Below, piece by piece: positions 24,736-33,671 of a DNA stretch of 64,000 nt. This stretch comes from Pseudomonas lalkuanensis (GTDB taxonomy: Bacteria > Pseudomonadota > Gammaproteobacteria > Pseudomonadales > Pseudomonadaceae): assembly GCF_008807375.1 (NCBI RefSeq), contig NZ_CP043311.1, positions 3,514,001 through 3,578,000 on the forward strand. The letters are read 5' to 3'. The position numbers were made by a program, and so were the translations under genes. The notes under the pieces are model-generated. The model was not told the origin of the DNA, did no database searches, and saw only the letters and a program-made list of their open reading frames with translations. Numbering within the stretch: the stretch's first letter is position 1; every line of letters begins with the position of its first letter.

Positions 24736-26796
24736 ATGAGTAACGCCTCCACGCTGCAAAGCTTCATCGGCGGTCGCTGGATCGGCCAACACGGTTCCCA
24801 GGCACTGCGCAGCGCCATCGACGGCAGCACCCTCTTCCGCACCCACGAGGAAGCCCTGGACTTCTCCGAAGCCGTCGAACATGGCCGCAAGCGCGGCATC
24901 GCCAGCCTCATGGCCATGGACTTCCAACAGCGCGCGGCTCGCCTCAAGGCCCTGGCGCTGTACCTGACCGAACACAAGGAACAGCTCTACACGCTGTCCC
25001 GCCACAGCGGCGCCACCCGCGCCGACAGCTGGATCGACATCGAGGGCGGCGCCGCCACCCTGTTCAGCTACGCCGGCGTCGGCGCCCGCGAGCTGCCCTC
25101 CGGCAACATCGTCCATGAAGGCCCGGCCATGCCGCTCGGCAAGCAGGGCACCTTTGCCGGCACCCACATCCTGGTGCCCCGTGGCGGCCTGGCCGTGCAC
25201 ATCAACGCCTTCAACTTCCCCATCTGGGGGATGCTGGAGAAGTTCGCCCCGAGTTTCCTCGCCGGCATGCCCTGCATCGTCAAGCCGGCCACCGCCACCA
25301 GCTACCTGACCGAAGCCGCCGTGCGCCTGATGCATGAATCCGGCCTGCTCCCGGAAGGCAGCCTGCAACTGATCATCGGCAGCACCGGTGACCTGCTGGA
25401 CCGCCTGCAAGGCCAGGACGTGGTGACCTTCACCGGCTCCGCCGACACCGCTGCCAGGCTGCGGGTGAACGCCAACTTGATTCGCAACTCCGTACCCTTC
25501 AACGCTGAGGCGGACTCGCTGAACTGCGCCATCCTCGCCCCGGAAATCACCCCGGACGATCCGGAGTTCGACCTCTTCGTCAAGGAAGTGGCCCGCGAGA
25601 TGACCGTCAAGGCCGGCCAGAAGTGCACCGCCATCCGCCGTGCCATCGTCCCCGCCAAGCACATCGACGCCGTGGCCGAACGCCTGCGCGATCGCCTGTC
25701 CAAGGTGGTGGTCGGTGACCCGGCCGTGGAAGGCGTGAAGATGGGTGCCCTGGCATCCCACGCCCAGCAGGCCGACGTGGCCGAGCGCCTGGATGCCCTC
25801 CTGCAGAGCAGCGACCTGCTGTTCGGTGCCCGTGACGGTTTCGCCCCGCGCGGCGACGGCGTGAACGAAGGCGCCTTCTTCGCCCCGACCCTGCTGCGCT
25901 CCCGTGACCCGCACGCCGAAGGCGGTGCCCACGACATCGAGGCCTTCGGCCCGGTGAGCACCCTGATGGCCTACGACGATATCGACGAAGCCATCGCCCT
26001 GGCGGCCCGTGGCAAGGGCAGCCTGGTGGCCAGCCTGGTCACCAAGGACCCGGCCGTCGCCGCCCGCGTAGTGCCGCAAACCGCCGCCCTGCACGGCCGC
26101 CTGCACATCCTCGACCGCGAGTCCGCCGCCGAATCCACCGGCCACGGCTCGCCCCTGCCGGTACTCAAGCACGGCGGCCCCGGCCGCGCCGGTGGTGGTG
26201 AAGAACTGGGTGGCCTGCGCGCGGTGAAGCACTACCTGCAGCGCACCGCTGTCCAGGGCTCGCCCACCATGCTGGCTGCCGTGACCCGCGAGTACGTCCG
26301 CGGCGCCAAGGTGATCGAGACCGAAGTGCATCCGTTCCGCCGCTACTTCGACGAGCTGCAGATCGGCGAATCCCTGCTGACCCACCGTCGCACCGTGACC
26401 GAGGCCGACATCGTCAACTTCGGCTGCCTGTCAGGCGATCACTTCTACATGCACTTCGACGAGCTGGCCGCCAGGGAATCCCAGTTCGGCAAGCGCATCG
26501 CCCACGGCTACTTCGTGCTTTCCGCCGCCGCCGGCCTGTTCGTCTCCCCGGCTCCGGGCCCGGTACTGGCCAACTACGGCCTGGACAGCCTGCGCTTCAT
26601 CACCCCGGTGGGCATCGGCGACACCATCCAGGCGCGCCTGACCTGCAAGCGCAAGATCGACCAGGGCAAGAAGAGCCCCAAAGGCGAGCCGCAAGGCGTA
26701 GTCGCCTGGGACGTGGAAGTCACCAACCAGAACGGCGAGCTGGTGGCCAGCTACGACATCCTCACCCTGGTGCTGAAACGCCCGGAAGCTGTTTGA
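24736..26796 (+). CDS. paaZ: Bifunctional oxepin-CoA hydrolase / 3-oxo-5,6-dehydrosuberyl-CoA semialdehyde dehydrogenase PaaZ
   Basis: This 686-residue fusion opens the oxepin-CoA ring and oxidises the resulting aldehyde. The N-terminal aldehyde dehydrogenase domain (about 1-520) has catalytic Glu258 (in NAEADSLN) and Cys297 (in GQKCTAIRRA). The C-terminal MaoC hotdog hydratase domain (about 545-680) contains DIVNFGCLSGDHFYMHFDE and IAHGYFVLS. Some Pseudomonas nomenclatures call it PaaN. It ends the paa block and is followed by a strong terminator. Confidence 0.97.
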   Translation: MSNASTLQSFIGGRWIGQHGSQALRSAIDGSTLFRTHEEALDFSEAVEHGRKRGIASLMAMDFQQRAARLKALALYLTEHKEQLYTLSRHSGATRADSWIDIEGGAATLFSYAGVGARELPSGNIVHEGPAMPLGKQGTFAGTHILVPRGGLAVHINAFNFPIWGMLEKFAPSFLAGMPCIVKPATATSYLTEAAVRLMHESGLLPEGSLQLIIGSTGDLLDRLQGQDVVTFTGSADTAARLRVNANLIRNSVPFNAEADSLNCAILAPEITPDDPEFDLFVKEVAREMTVKAGQKCTAIRRAIVPAKHIDAVAERLRDRLSKVVVGDPAVEGVKMGALASHAQQADVAERLDALLQSSDLLFGARDGFAPRGDGVNEGAFFAPTLLRSRDPHAEGGAHDIEAFGPVSTLMAYDDIDEAIALAARGKGSLVASLVTKDPAVAARVVPQTAALHGRLHILDRESAAESTGHGSPLPVLKHGGPGRAGGGEELGGLRAVKHYLQRTAVQGSPTMLAAVTREYVRGAKVIETEVHPFRRYFDELQIGESLLTHRRTVTEADIVNFGCLSGDHFYMHFDELAARESQFGKRIAHGYFVLSAAAGLFVSPAPGPVLANYGLDSLRFITPVGIGDTIQARLTCKRKIDQGKKSPKGEPQGVVAWDVEVTNQNGELVASYDILTLVLKRPEAV

Positions 26797-26820
26797 ACCG
26801 AGTCGCTGCGTGAGTTTACG

Positions 26821-26846
26821 ACCGGCCTTCGGGCCGGTTTTTTTTA
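26821..26846 (+). terminator. Rho-independent terminator of the paa operon
   Basis: ACCGGCC-TTCG-GGCCGGT forms a 7-bp stem with a TTCG tetraloop, followed directly by eight T residues. It lies 24 nt after the paaZ stop. Confidence 0.93.
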
Positions 26847-26868
26847 CCCTGCTCGGACACGCTCACTT

Positions 26869-26953
26869 GTGGGAGCGATTTCAATCGCGATTCAAATCGA
26901 AGATTTGCCGGGAACAGCTGCGCCGTCCATTCGCGAATAAATTCGCTCCCACA
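26869..26953. repeat. REP pair (inverted arms)
   Basis: The arm TGTGGGAGCGATTTCAATCG at the left and TAAATTCGCTCCCACA at the right bracket a GC-rich centre. This is the same two-armed layout as 36284-36378. Confidence 0.85.
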
Positions 26954-27110
26954 GGAATGCCCGGCAGCCCCGACAAGGCGCTGGCGTTCCGAATCTGGCA
27001 CGCAGGCTCAAGCCCTTGGCAAGCAGGCACAAGGCCGGCATTCGGCAACTCCTTAGTATCCGGTCGCAGAAACGCTCCCCTGCCAATATCAAGAAGAAGG
27101 AAGCCTTGCG

Positions 27111-28436
27111 ATGTCCCGGTCGAACCTGTTCCGACTCTCCACCCTCGCGCTGCTGGTGGGCGCCGCTACCCAGGCTGGCGCCTATGAGCTGTACGCCGAT
27201 GAAGACACTCACCTGAACGCTACCCTGGAGGCCGTGTACGGCTTCTTCCACAGCCAGGAGAACTACGCCATCACGGGCTCGAAGAGCGAGGGATCGTCGT
27301 CCTGGCGCGAGGGCTACGCCAAGTACGGCATCAGCTTCGACCAGGGGCTGGCGGGGGCCGGCACCAGTTACGGCGCCTTCAACATGCTCAGCTCCGGCAC
27401 CTGGGGTGATGGTGACGCGGCGGGCTTCACCGATGGTTCCGAGCGCACGACCAAGATCGAAGACGCCTACCTCGGCTGGCGTTCCGGCCAGTCGTTCGAG
27501 GCACTGGGTGAGGACGGCGTGGACTTTTCCTTCGGCCGCCAGAACCTGATGATCGGCGACGGTTTTCTCATCAACGGCGATGCCCTGAACCTCGGCAAGG
27601 GCCTTGCCGACGGCGAGTTCAACCGGGGTGGCGCCTATTGGCTGGCCGCACGCAAGGCGTTCGACCAGACCGCCGTGCTGCGCCTCGGCGGCAAGGATGG
27701 CCTGCGTGGCGACCTGATGTGGCTCAAGTCCGACAACCGCGCCCAGGCCAAGCCCGAAATGCTGGTGGGCAACCTGGAGCATGTATCCGCAGCCGGCACC
27801 CTGGGCCTGACCGCCATCGACATCCGCGATATCGACGAAGAGTTCGCATCGCCCTTCCAGGCCGAGCGCGACGGCATGAAGACCTACAGCGTGCGCGGCC
27901 AGGGCAATGCCGGGGTCGAGAACCTGTTCCTTTCCGGTGAGTACGCCTGGCAGGACAAGAAGAACGTCGACGACGAGAACGCCTGGTACCTGGAAGCCGG
28001 CTGGACCTTCTCCGAGGTGGCCTGGAGCCCATACGTCAGCTACCGCTACAGCCGTTTCTCGGAAGGTTACGACGCGCTGTTCACCGGTTTCAGCCGTGGC
28101 TACGGCACCTGGTTCCAGGGTGAGGTGGCGGCCAACTACGCCGGCCCGTTCAACACCAACACCCAGGTCCACCACGTCGCCTTCAAGGTGTCGCCGCTGG
28201 AGAACCTGAGCCTCGGTGCCCTGTGGTTCGACTTCAACACCCTGGACCGCGACCTGGGCAATACCGACGGCCGCGAACTGGATCTCTACGCCGAATGGGC
28301 GGTGAGCGACAACCTGATCGTCATGCCGCTGGTCGGCCTCTACAAGCCTGACCGCAGCGCGGAAGAAGGTGGCACCCAGCTCGGTGGCGACGACAGCAAC
28401 CTCTACAGCCAACTGGTGTTCGTCACCACTTTCTGA
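27111..28436 (+). CDS. Outer-membrane beta-barrel channel, alginate-export-like
   Basis: This 441-residue protein has a signal peptide (ending TQAGAYE) and alternating aromatic strands through to a C-terminal Phe (LVFVTTF), as expected of an outer-membrane barrel. Segments such as YLGWRSGQSF, FSFGRQNLMIGDGF and LDLYAEWAV resemble AlgE/alginate-export family porins. The substrate is unknown. GAAGGAAG lies upstream of ATG 27111. A chemoreceptor gene follows after a GC hairpin, so porin and receptor may respond to the same compound, but this is only a contextual guess. Confidence 0.75.
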   Translation: MSRSNLFRLSTLALLVGAATQAGAYELYADEDTHLNATLEAVYGFFHSQENYAITGSKSEGSSSWREGYAKYGISFDQGLAGAGTSYGAFNMLSSGTWGDGDAAGFTDGSERTTKIEDAYLGWRSGQSFEALGEDGVDFSFGRQNLMIGDGFLINGDALNLGKGLADGEFNRGGAYWLAARKAFDQTAVLRLGGKDGLRGDLMWLKSDNRAQAKPEMLVGNLEHVSAAGTLGLTAIDIRDIDEEFASPFQAERDGMKTYSVRGQGNAGVENLFLSGEYAWQDKKNVDDENAWYLEAGWTFSEVAWSPYVSYRYSRFSEGYDALFTGFSRGYGTWFQGEVAANYAGPFNTNTQVHHVAFKVSPLENLSLGALWFDFNTLDRDLGNTDGRELDLYAEWAVSDNLIVMPLVGLYKPDRSAEEGGTQLGGDDSNLYSQLVFVTTF

Positions 28437-28442
28437 ACCCAT

Positions 28443-28462
28443 CCGGGGCGGTGACGCCCCGG
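28443..28462 (+). terminator. GC hairpin after the porin gene (weak terminator or attenuator)
   Basis: CCGGGGCG-GTGA-CGCCCCGG is a perfect 8-bp stem with a GNRA-type loop, 7 nt after the stop. Only TTCCT follows, so termination would be partial. It lies 21 nt before the chemoreceptor start. Confidence 0.5.
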
Positions 28463-28483
28463 TTCCTCATGCGGCCGTTCCCC

Positions 28484-30628
28484 ATGTCCAGCCCCAGCCT
28501 CAGCATCCAAAGCAAGATCACCCTGCTGGCAAGCCTCTGCCTGATCCTGGTGGTGGGCCTGCTGGTCGGCCTGTCGCTATACCAGACCCGCGCCAGTACC
28601 GAACGGGTCAAGGATTCCAGTGGAGCCATGCTGGCCGAAGCCGCGCGCCTCAACCTGCAGGCCCAGGGCAAGGTCCAGGCCCTGCAGATCCAGCGCAGCT
28701 TCACCCGCACCCACGAATATGGCCTGGGCCTGGCGCGGCACCTGCTCTACCTGCGTGAGCGCGCCGCCCGTGGCGAGATGAATGCCGAAACCCTGCGTTC
28801 CGAACTGACCGGCGAACTGCGCAAGGCCGTCGAACTACGTCCGGAGCTGCTCGGCCTGTTCCTCATCTTCCAGCCCGATGCCCTCGATGGGCGCGACGCC
28901 GAGTTCAAAGGCCGCGGCGACCTCGGCAGCAACGACGCCGGGCGCTTCGCGCTGTACTGGCTGCAAGCCAGGCCGGGTGAGTTGCAAGCCGTGCCAGGCG
29001 ACGAAAAGCTGCTGGCCGATACCGCCCCCGGCCCCAGCGGCGCGCCCTTCAACGCGTTCTTCACCTGCCCGCGAGACAGCGGGCAACTGTGCTTGCTGGA
29101 GCCCTATTTCGACGAGTCTTCGGGCAGCCGCAAGCTGGTCACCAGCGTCGCCTTCCCACTGCTGGAGCACGGCAAGGTACTGGCGGTGATCGGACTGGAT
29201 ATAAGCCTCGACAGCCTGCAACAGGACGCCCTGGCCAGCAGCCGCGAGCTCTATGAAGGCAACGGTCGCGTCAGCATCATCAGCCCGTCGGGCGTGGTTG
29301 CCGGTCACAGCCAGGATGCCGGCCAGCTCGGCAAGCGCGTGCAGGCCGTGCTGCCGGAACAGGCAAGCGGGGTCCTGGACTTCCTCGGCCGCAACGAACC
29401 CCATGCGTTCATCGACAAGGGCCGGATCAGCGTACTGCAGCCGCTCTCCCCTATCGCCGGGGCAAAGCCCTGGGGCGTGCTGCTGGGCGTGCCGCAACAG
29501 GTGCTGCTGGCACCTGCCGAAGCCTTGAAGGTGCAGATGGACGACGAGCGCCTGCAAAGCTCGATGCTGGAGTTCACCCTCGGCTCCGTCGCGGCCCTGC
29601 TCGGGGTCGCCATGATCTGGCTGGCCGCCCGTGGCGTCACCCGCCCGCTGCTGCGCCTGGCCGCCATGCTGGAAAACATTGCCGACGGTGAAGGCGACCT
29701 CACCCGGCGCCTGACCTACGCCCGACGTGACGAGCTGGGCCGCCTGGCGCTGGCTTTCAATCGTTTTCTCGACAAGCTGCAACCGGTGATCGCCAAGGTC
29801 CAGGGCTCGGTGCGAGACGCCCGTGACACCGCCGACCAGTCGGCGCTGATCGCCCGCCAGACCAGCGAAGGCATGCAGCAGCAGTTCCGCGAGATCGACC
29901 AGGTCGCCACCGCCCTGCATGAAATGTCCGCGACTGCCAACGCCTCGGCTCAGAGCGCGGCGCAGGCTGCCGACGCCGCGCGCAACGCCGACCAGGCCAG
30001 CCGCGAAGGCCTGGACGTGATCACCCGCACTACCGACGCCATCCAAGCCCAGGCGCGGGATATGAGCGAGGCCATGGCTCAGCTCCAGACGCTGGCCCAG
30101 AGCAGCGAGCAGATCGGTTCGGTGCTGGAGGTGATCCTTTCCATCGCCGGGCAGACCAACCTGCTGGCCTTGAACGCCGCCATCGAAGCGGCCCGCGCCG
30201 GTGACGCCGGACGTGGCTTCGCCGTGGTGGCCGATGAGGTGCGCAGCCTGGCGCGCCGGACCCAGGATTCGGTGGAAGAGATCCGCCAGGTGATCCTCGA
30301 CCTGCAGAACGGTACCCGCGATGTGACCCGGGCCATGCAAGGCAGCCACGGCCTGGCCCAGGAAAACGTCAGCCAGGTGCAGCAGGCGGTCACCGCGCTG
30401 GAACGCATCGGCCACGCGGTCAACCTCATCACCGAGATGAATCTGCAAATTGCCAGTGCCGCCGAGGAACAAAGCAGCGTCGCAGATGAGATCAACCGCA
30501 ACGTCGAGGCCATCCGCGACGTGACCGAATCCCTGTCCGGCCAGGCCGAGCAGTCGGCGCAGGTCAGTCGTCAGCTCAATGACCTGGCCAACCATCAGCA
30601 GGGGCTGATGCAGCAGTTTCGCGCCTAG
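28484..30628 (+). CDS. Methyl-accepting chemotaxis protein
   Basis: This is a 714-residue transmembrane chemoreceptor. TM1 lies at about 10-34, then a large periplasmic sensor of about 310 residues (dCache-like by size and by FAPLLEHGKVLAVIGLDISL-type segments), TM2 near 360-380, a HAMP domain (RPLLRLAAMLENIADGEGDL), and the cytoplasmic signalling tip IAGQTNLLALNAAIEAARAG. No CheR-tethering pentapeptide is seen at the end. Starts at 28451 (GTG) or 28469 are also open; none has a good ribosome site, and I prefer ATG 28484 as it directly precedes the TM1 leader. The ligand is unknown. Confidence 0.93.
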   Translation: MSSPSLSIQSKITLLASLCLILVVGLLVGLSLYQTRASTERVKDSSGAMLAEAARLNLQAQGKVQALQIQRSFTRTHEYGLGLARHLLYLRERAARGEMNAETLRSELTGELRKAVELRPELLGLFLIFQPDALDGRDAEFKGRGDLGSNDAGRFALYWLQARPGELQAVPGDEKLLADTAPGPSGAPFNAFFTCPRDSGQLCLLEPYFDESSGSRKLVTSVAFPLLEHGKVLAVIGLDISLDSLQQDALASSRELYEGNGRVSIISPSGVVAGHSQDAGQLGKRVQAVLPEQASGVLDFLGRNEPHAFIDKGRISVLQPLSPIAGAKPWGVLLGVPQQVLLAPAEALKVQMDDERLQSSMLEFTLGSVAALLGVAMIWLAARGVTRPLLRLAAMLENIADGEGDLTRRLTYARRDELGRLALAFNRFLDKLQPVIAKVQGSVRDARDTADQSALIARQTSEGMQQQFREIDQVATALHEMSATANASAQSAAQAADAARNADQASREGLDVITRTTDAIQAQARDMSEAMAQLQTLAQSSEQIGSVLEVILSIAGQTNLLALNAAIEAARAGDAGRGFAVVADEVRSLARRTQDSVEEIRQVILDLQNGTRDVTRAMQGSHGLAQENVSQVQQAVTALERIGHAVNLITEMNLQIASAAEEQSSVADEINRNVEAIRDVTESLSGQAEQSAQVSRQLNDLANHQQGLMQQFRA

Positions 30629-30808
30629 GGCTCAAAAGGCCCTGGCGCGCTCTTGGGCGGCCCGTCCGCCACTCCCCGCCGCCGCCGGCCTGAAGGACTA
30701 TCCGTCCCGACTGGTCGGTGGCACTCCAACTTTCCAGTCGCGCAGGTGTGACCGCCTCCCGGGCAGGCCGCGTCATCGAAGAAAACCTCCCTGCCCACAG
30801 AAGTCCCC

Positions 30809-32038
30809 ATGCATCCACTTCGCAAAGCGCTGCACAACGAGCTGCACTCGCGGCCGTCGATCTACTTCCGTGATCCGGCCAACGTCTATCACTTCGCCTT
30901 TTCCGATGCCGAGGACGTCTGCGACGCCCTGGTGGACCGCCTCAACCAGGCCGCCGACGCGCCACTGGCCAGCAATGGCTCGCAAGGCCTGCTGCGCATG
31001 GGCGAGAACACCCTGAAATGGGAGCGCCATACCGAGTTCTTCACTCTCACCCTGGTGGTACCGCGTGCGCCGGGCGACCCGTTGTGGCCGCCGCTGCCGG
31101 AAACGCTGGAAAGCCTGGTGAGCGAGCACCGCAATCTGCTGATCAATGCCGACCAGGTGCTGGTGGAGTCGGACGCGAACTGGGCGGGTGACACGGCAGC
31201 CTACGGATTCAAGGACCCGTCCGGGTCCACCCTGGGGGGCGGCGATGCCATCGCCTGGTCGGACTTCCGCCTCACCGAGGACGGCGTCAACCGCATCCTG
31301 CTGGTCAACCGCCGGCTCAATGCCTATCGCCTGGGCCGGATGATCCGCCGCCTGCTGGAAATCGAGACCTACCGCATGATGGCCTCCCTCACCCTGCCGG
31401 TGGCCCAGGCGGTGAGCCTGCAGTTGAAGGAGTACGACAAGGAGCTGACCAACCTCTCCGACCGCAATGCCGAGGGCAAGGGCAGCGCCAAGGAGCTGTC
31501 GACGGATATCGCCGCCCTTTCCGCCCGTATCGTGCGCAGCACCGCCCGCACCCGCCAGCGCTTCAGTGCCACGGAGGCCTACGCGCAGATCGTTTTCGAG
31601 CGCATCAACGAGCTGCGTGAATCCCACATCGACGAATGCCAGCGCCTGGGAGTCTTCATCGAACGACGTTTCCGACCCACGGTGCGCTACTGCGCCGCCA
31701 CCGACCAGCGCCTGGTGCGCCTGGGCCAGAGCGTGGCGAATCTCAGTGACCTGCTGCGGGCACGGGTCAATGTGGAGGTGGAAGAACAGAACTCGGAAAT
31801 CCTGCGCAGCCTGAATGCCCGCGCCGATACCCAGATCAAGATCCAGAAGGCGGTGGAAGGCCTGTCGATCATCGCCATCAGCTACTACCTGCTGAGCCTG
31901 TTCAAGCTGTTCTACGGCGGCCTGCATACTCTCGGCCTGGATGTATCACCGAAGACCGCGATCCTGGTGATGACGCCGGTGGTGGCGCTGATCCTGGGCG
32001 CGATCGTCCTGCGGATCAGGAAGGCGAAGGGGCACTGA
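30809..32038 (+). CDS. DUF3422 family membrane protein
   Basis: This 409-residue protein matches DUF3422: MHPLRKALHNELHSRPSIYF at the start, WERHTEFFTLTLV, and DQVLVESDANWAGDTAAYGF. A long helical middle (about 170-340) leads to two C-terminal membrane helices (IIAISYYLLSLFKLFYGG and ILVMTPVVALILGAIVL). The function is not known to me. It stands alone, 180 nt after the chemoreceptor. Confidence 0.9.
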   Translation: MHPLRKALHNELHSRPSIYFRDPANVYHFAFSDAEDVCDALVDRLNQAADAPLASNGSQGLLRMGENTLKWERHTEFFTLTLVVPRAPGDPLWPPLPETLESLVSEHRNLLINADQVLVESDANWAGDTAAYGFKDPSGSTLGGGDAIAWSDFRLTEDGVNRILLVNRRLNAYRLGRMIRRLLEIETYRMMASLTLPVAQAVSLQLKEYDKELTNLSDRNAEGKGSAKELSTDIAALSARIVRSTARTRQRFSATEAYAQIVFERINELRESHIDECQRLGVFIERRFRPTVRYCAATDQRLVRLGQSVANLSDLLRARVNVEVEEQNSEILRSLNARADTQIKIQKAVEGLSIIAISYYLLSLFKLFYGGLHTLGLDVSPKTAILVMTPVVALILGAIVLRIRKAKGH

Positions 32039-32059
32039 TCCTGTTACCAGAAAGGCCTG

Positions 32060-32153
32060 CAGGGGCGATTTCAATCGCCAAGGGCAGCGAAGCCGCCCCC
32101 TGCACGTCCGATGGGCAGGCCTGCGGCCTGCCTGGCGAATGAATTGGCCCCCA
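32060..32153. repeat. Degenerate REP-type pair
   Basis: GCAGGGGCGATTTCAATCGC at the left and GGCGAATGAATTGGCCCCCA at the right are diverged inverted arms of the REP family, placed just downstream of the DUF3422 gene. Confidence 0.6.
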
Positions 32154-32351
32154 TAAATGAGCGCCAGCAGCACGGGATGGCCGGAGGCTGGATGGGTGGA
32201 TTGATTCGCGATTGACCACGCCCTCGACCCAGCCCTTTCCCGAAGTGAGAGGGAGCCATTCCGTGCCGGATATTGCGCCGGCACTCTGGAACCGCCGTGG
32301 GGCGGAACTCGCTTGTTACGTCCACCAGCGGACCTCGGAACTGGCACCGAT

Positions 32352-32377
32352 GGTGGATCGATGAAGCATGATCCACC
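32352..32377. repeat. Short inverted repeat GGTGGATC...GATCCACC
   Basis: Perfect 8-bp arms with a 10-nt spacer. It resembles the second common Pseudomonas palindromic repeat type with GGTGGAT ends. It lies 44 nt beyond the sRNA terminator. Confidence 0.5.
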
Positions 32378-32420
32378 CTGCTCACCAAGGGCCGTTTTCG
32401 GCAGCGGCAGAAATCGCAGG

Positions 32421-32536
32421 CAAAAAAAGACCCGGCAATTTGCCGGGTCAATAACCGTGATTAGCCTGATGAGGAGATAATCTGATGAGTCCGAAATCTG
32501 GGCTTGTCAGCTTATCCAGCTGGCCGCGGGGCCAGT
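32421..32536 (-). ncRNA. prrF: PrrF-type Fur-regulated iron-responsive small RNA
   Basis: On the minus strand the sequence from about 32536 begins ACTGGCCCCGCGGCCAG, a 5' stem like that of PrrF. It continues through the conserved antisense core GACTCATCAGATTATCTCC followed by TCATCAGGCTAATCACGG. It ends in the terminator GACCCGGCAAATTGCCGGGTC followed by seven T residues. This core pairs with mRNAs such as sodB in P. aeruginosa. The promoter and Fur box lie immediately upstream (32544-32571). The RNA represses iron-using proteins when iron is scarce. Length is about 115 nt; the exact 5' end is estimated from the -10 box. Identification is from memory of PrrF, but the core and context fit closely. 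Confidence 0.9.
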
Positions 32537-32540
32537 GAGG

Positions 32541-32571
32541 CGAATAATAATGATTCTCATTTTTTGGTCAA
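32541..32571 (-). promoter_or_regulatory. prrF promoter overlapped by a Fur box
   Basis: On the minus strand, -35 TTGACC (32571-32566) and -10 TATTAT (32549-32544) are 16 nt apart. The spacer and -10 contain AATGAGAATCATTATTATT, a good match to the Fur box (GATAATGATAATCATTATC). Iron-loaded Fur would block the promoter. Confidence 0.88.
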
Positions 32572-32637
32572 GCGAAATTTGCCAACAGATGTGAATCAAT
32601 TCCATTTACCGACCAATGGTCCGGCCTCCCGACCTTC

Positions 32638-33348
32638 TCACGTCAGCTCCAGCCCCACCTCCGCCAGCGTCCGGCGATAGCATTCGCGCAGCGGTTCCAG
32701 GCGGCTCCACACCTGCCCCGCGCATTCATCCAGGGCGATATGGCTGCTGGCGCGCACGCGGTCATCCAGGCCGCATCCCCGATAGAACGCATTCACCACA
32801 TCGACCATGGGTTCGCGCTGGTTTTCCATCAGCACCGCGGCGTGGGCCAGCACCACATGGCGGCTATCGCCGTGGCGGCGGCGCCAGCGTTGTGCGGTGC
32901 CGACCAACTTGCGCGACGCCAGGGTGACGTTGTAGCGGCCGTCGCAGAAGGCGCCGTCCACTTCGCCCAGCCCCCCTTCCAGCCCCATGCCGGCCAGCCA
33001 GTCCAGCATCGGATGGCAGAGCCGCAGATAGGCGTTCTCGATGCGGGTCATTTCGCTCTCGCGAGGCGGCAAGGCGTAGGCCAGCGCCACGTTCAGCACG
33101 GCGGGCGATTGCGGCACGGGCTCGCCGCCGCTGTCGCGCAGGGCCACTGGCCAGCCCAGTGCCTGGCATTCGGCCTCGGCCTCTGCGAACCCCGCCAGGC
33201 GGCTCATGCGTTGCGGCATTACCAGCGCCGCCTCCTGCGGTCGCCACAGCAGCAATGCGCACTCCTGCTCGCCCTGCTGGATGCGTTCCAGCAGCTGGCG
33301 CTCCGCGTCCAGCCCCTCGCCCACCGCGAATCGTGAAACCTGGTGCAT
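32638..33348 (-). CDS. Lipoate/octanoate-protein ligase-like protein
   Basis: This 236-residue protein belongs to the BPL/LplA/LipB transferase fold family. It has RDSGGEPVPQSPAVLNVALAY, corresponding to the RR.(T/S)GG...H...N segment, and SRKLVGTAQRWRR with the expected catalytic lysine (S-x-K-x-x-G-x-A-Q). The histidine usual after GG is absent, so it may be a divergent amidotransferase rather than a classical ligase. It reads toward prrF, and its 3' end lies about 67 nt from the prrF promoter. Confidence 0.85.
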   Translation of the reverse strand: MHQVSRFAVGEGLDAERQLLERIQQGEQECALLLWRPQEAALVMPQRMSRLAGFAEAEAECQALGWPVALRDSGGEPVPQSPAVLNVALAYALPPRESEMTRIENAYLRLCHPMLDWLAGMGLEGGLGEVDGAFCDGRYNVTLASRKLVGTAQRWRRRHGDSRHVVLAHAAVLMENQREPMVDVVNAFYRGCGLDDRVRASSHIALDECAGQVWSRLEPLRECYRRTLAEVGLELT

Positions 33349-33671
33349 GTCTCCTCCCGCACAACGTCAAATTTCCAGCGAACACTTGCAGCTCGCGCAC
33401 TGCCGTTCCAAGCCATTAATCCACTTGCACTTTCTTGCCGCTCATGACGCTTGTTTGGCCGCCAGTCCGCCAGGGGTGGTTTTCACCCAGATCAATGATG
33501 GCACCCGGCGATCGCCTCCTATAACTTTGTTGCAACCTGTTTCCAGAGCGCAGTTCGGGCTTCGACCGGCAATCACTACAGAGCCAACAAGGCCAACCGG
33601 TACGAGGTGCTCCAGGAGCAGTCAGAGCGATCGAAATCTCACTGTCCATCAAGCTGTGGAGGACCGCAGCC
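33349..33671. other. Divergent intergenic region between the ligase-like gene and the multicopper oxidase
   Basis: This 323-nt region must hold both divergent promoters. I see no RNA gene, repeat or convincing open frame. A GTGGAGGA ribosome-binding site lies at its right end. Confidence 0.6.

Larger units (their letters stand above)
26797..27110. other. Intergenic region holding the paa terminator and a REP pair
   Basis: This 314-nt gap contains the terminator at 26821-26846 and a two-armed REP at 26869-26953. The remainder precedes the porin gene with a GAAGGAAG ribosome-binding site at about 27097. I see no gene in it. Confidence 0.8.
32039..32420. other. Intergenic region with REP-like repeats
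   Basis: This stretch between the DUF3422 gene and the sRNA terminator contains a degenerate REP pair (32060-32153) and a short inverted repeat (32352-32377). I find no coding frame with a plausible start and ribosome site. Confidence 0.6.

Noticed and set aside
33349..33671. Region upstream of the multicopper oxidase checked for a regulator gene or copper operator
   Set aside because: No open frame with a ribosome site and no clear CueR or CopR-like palindrome was found.
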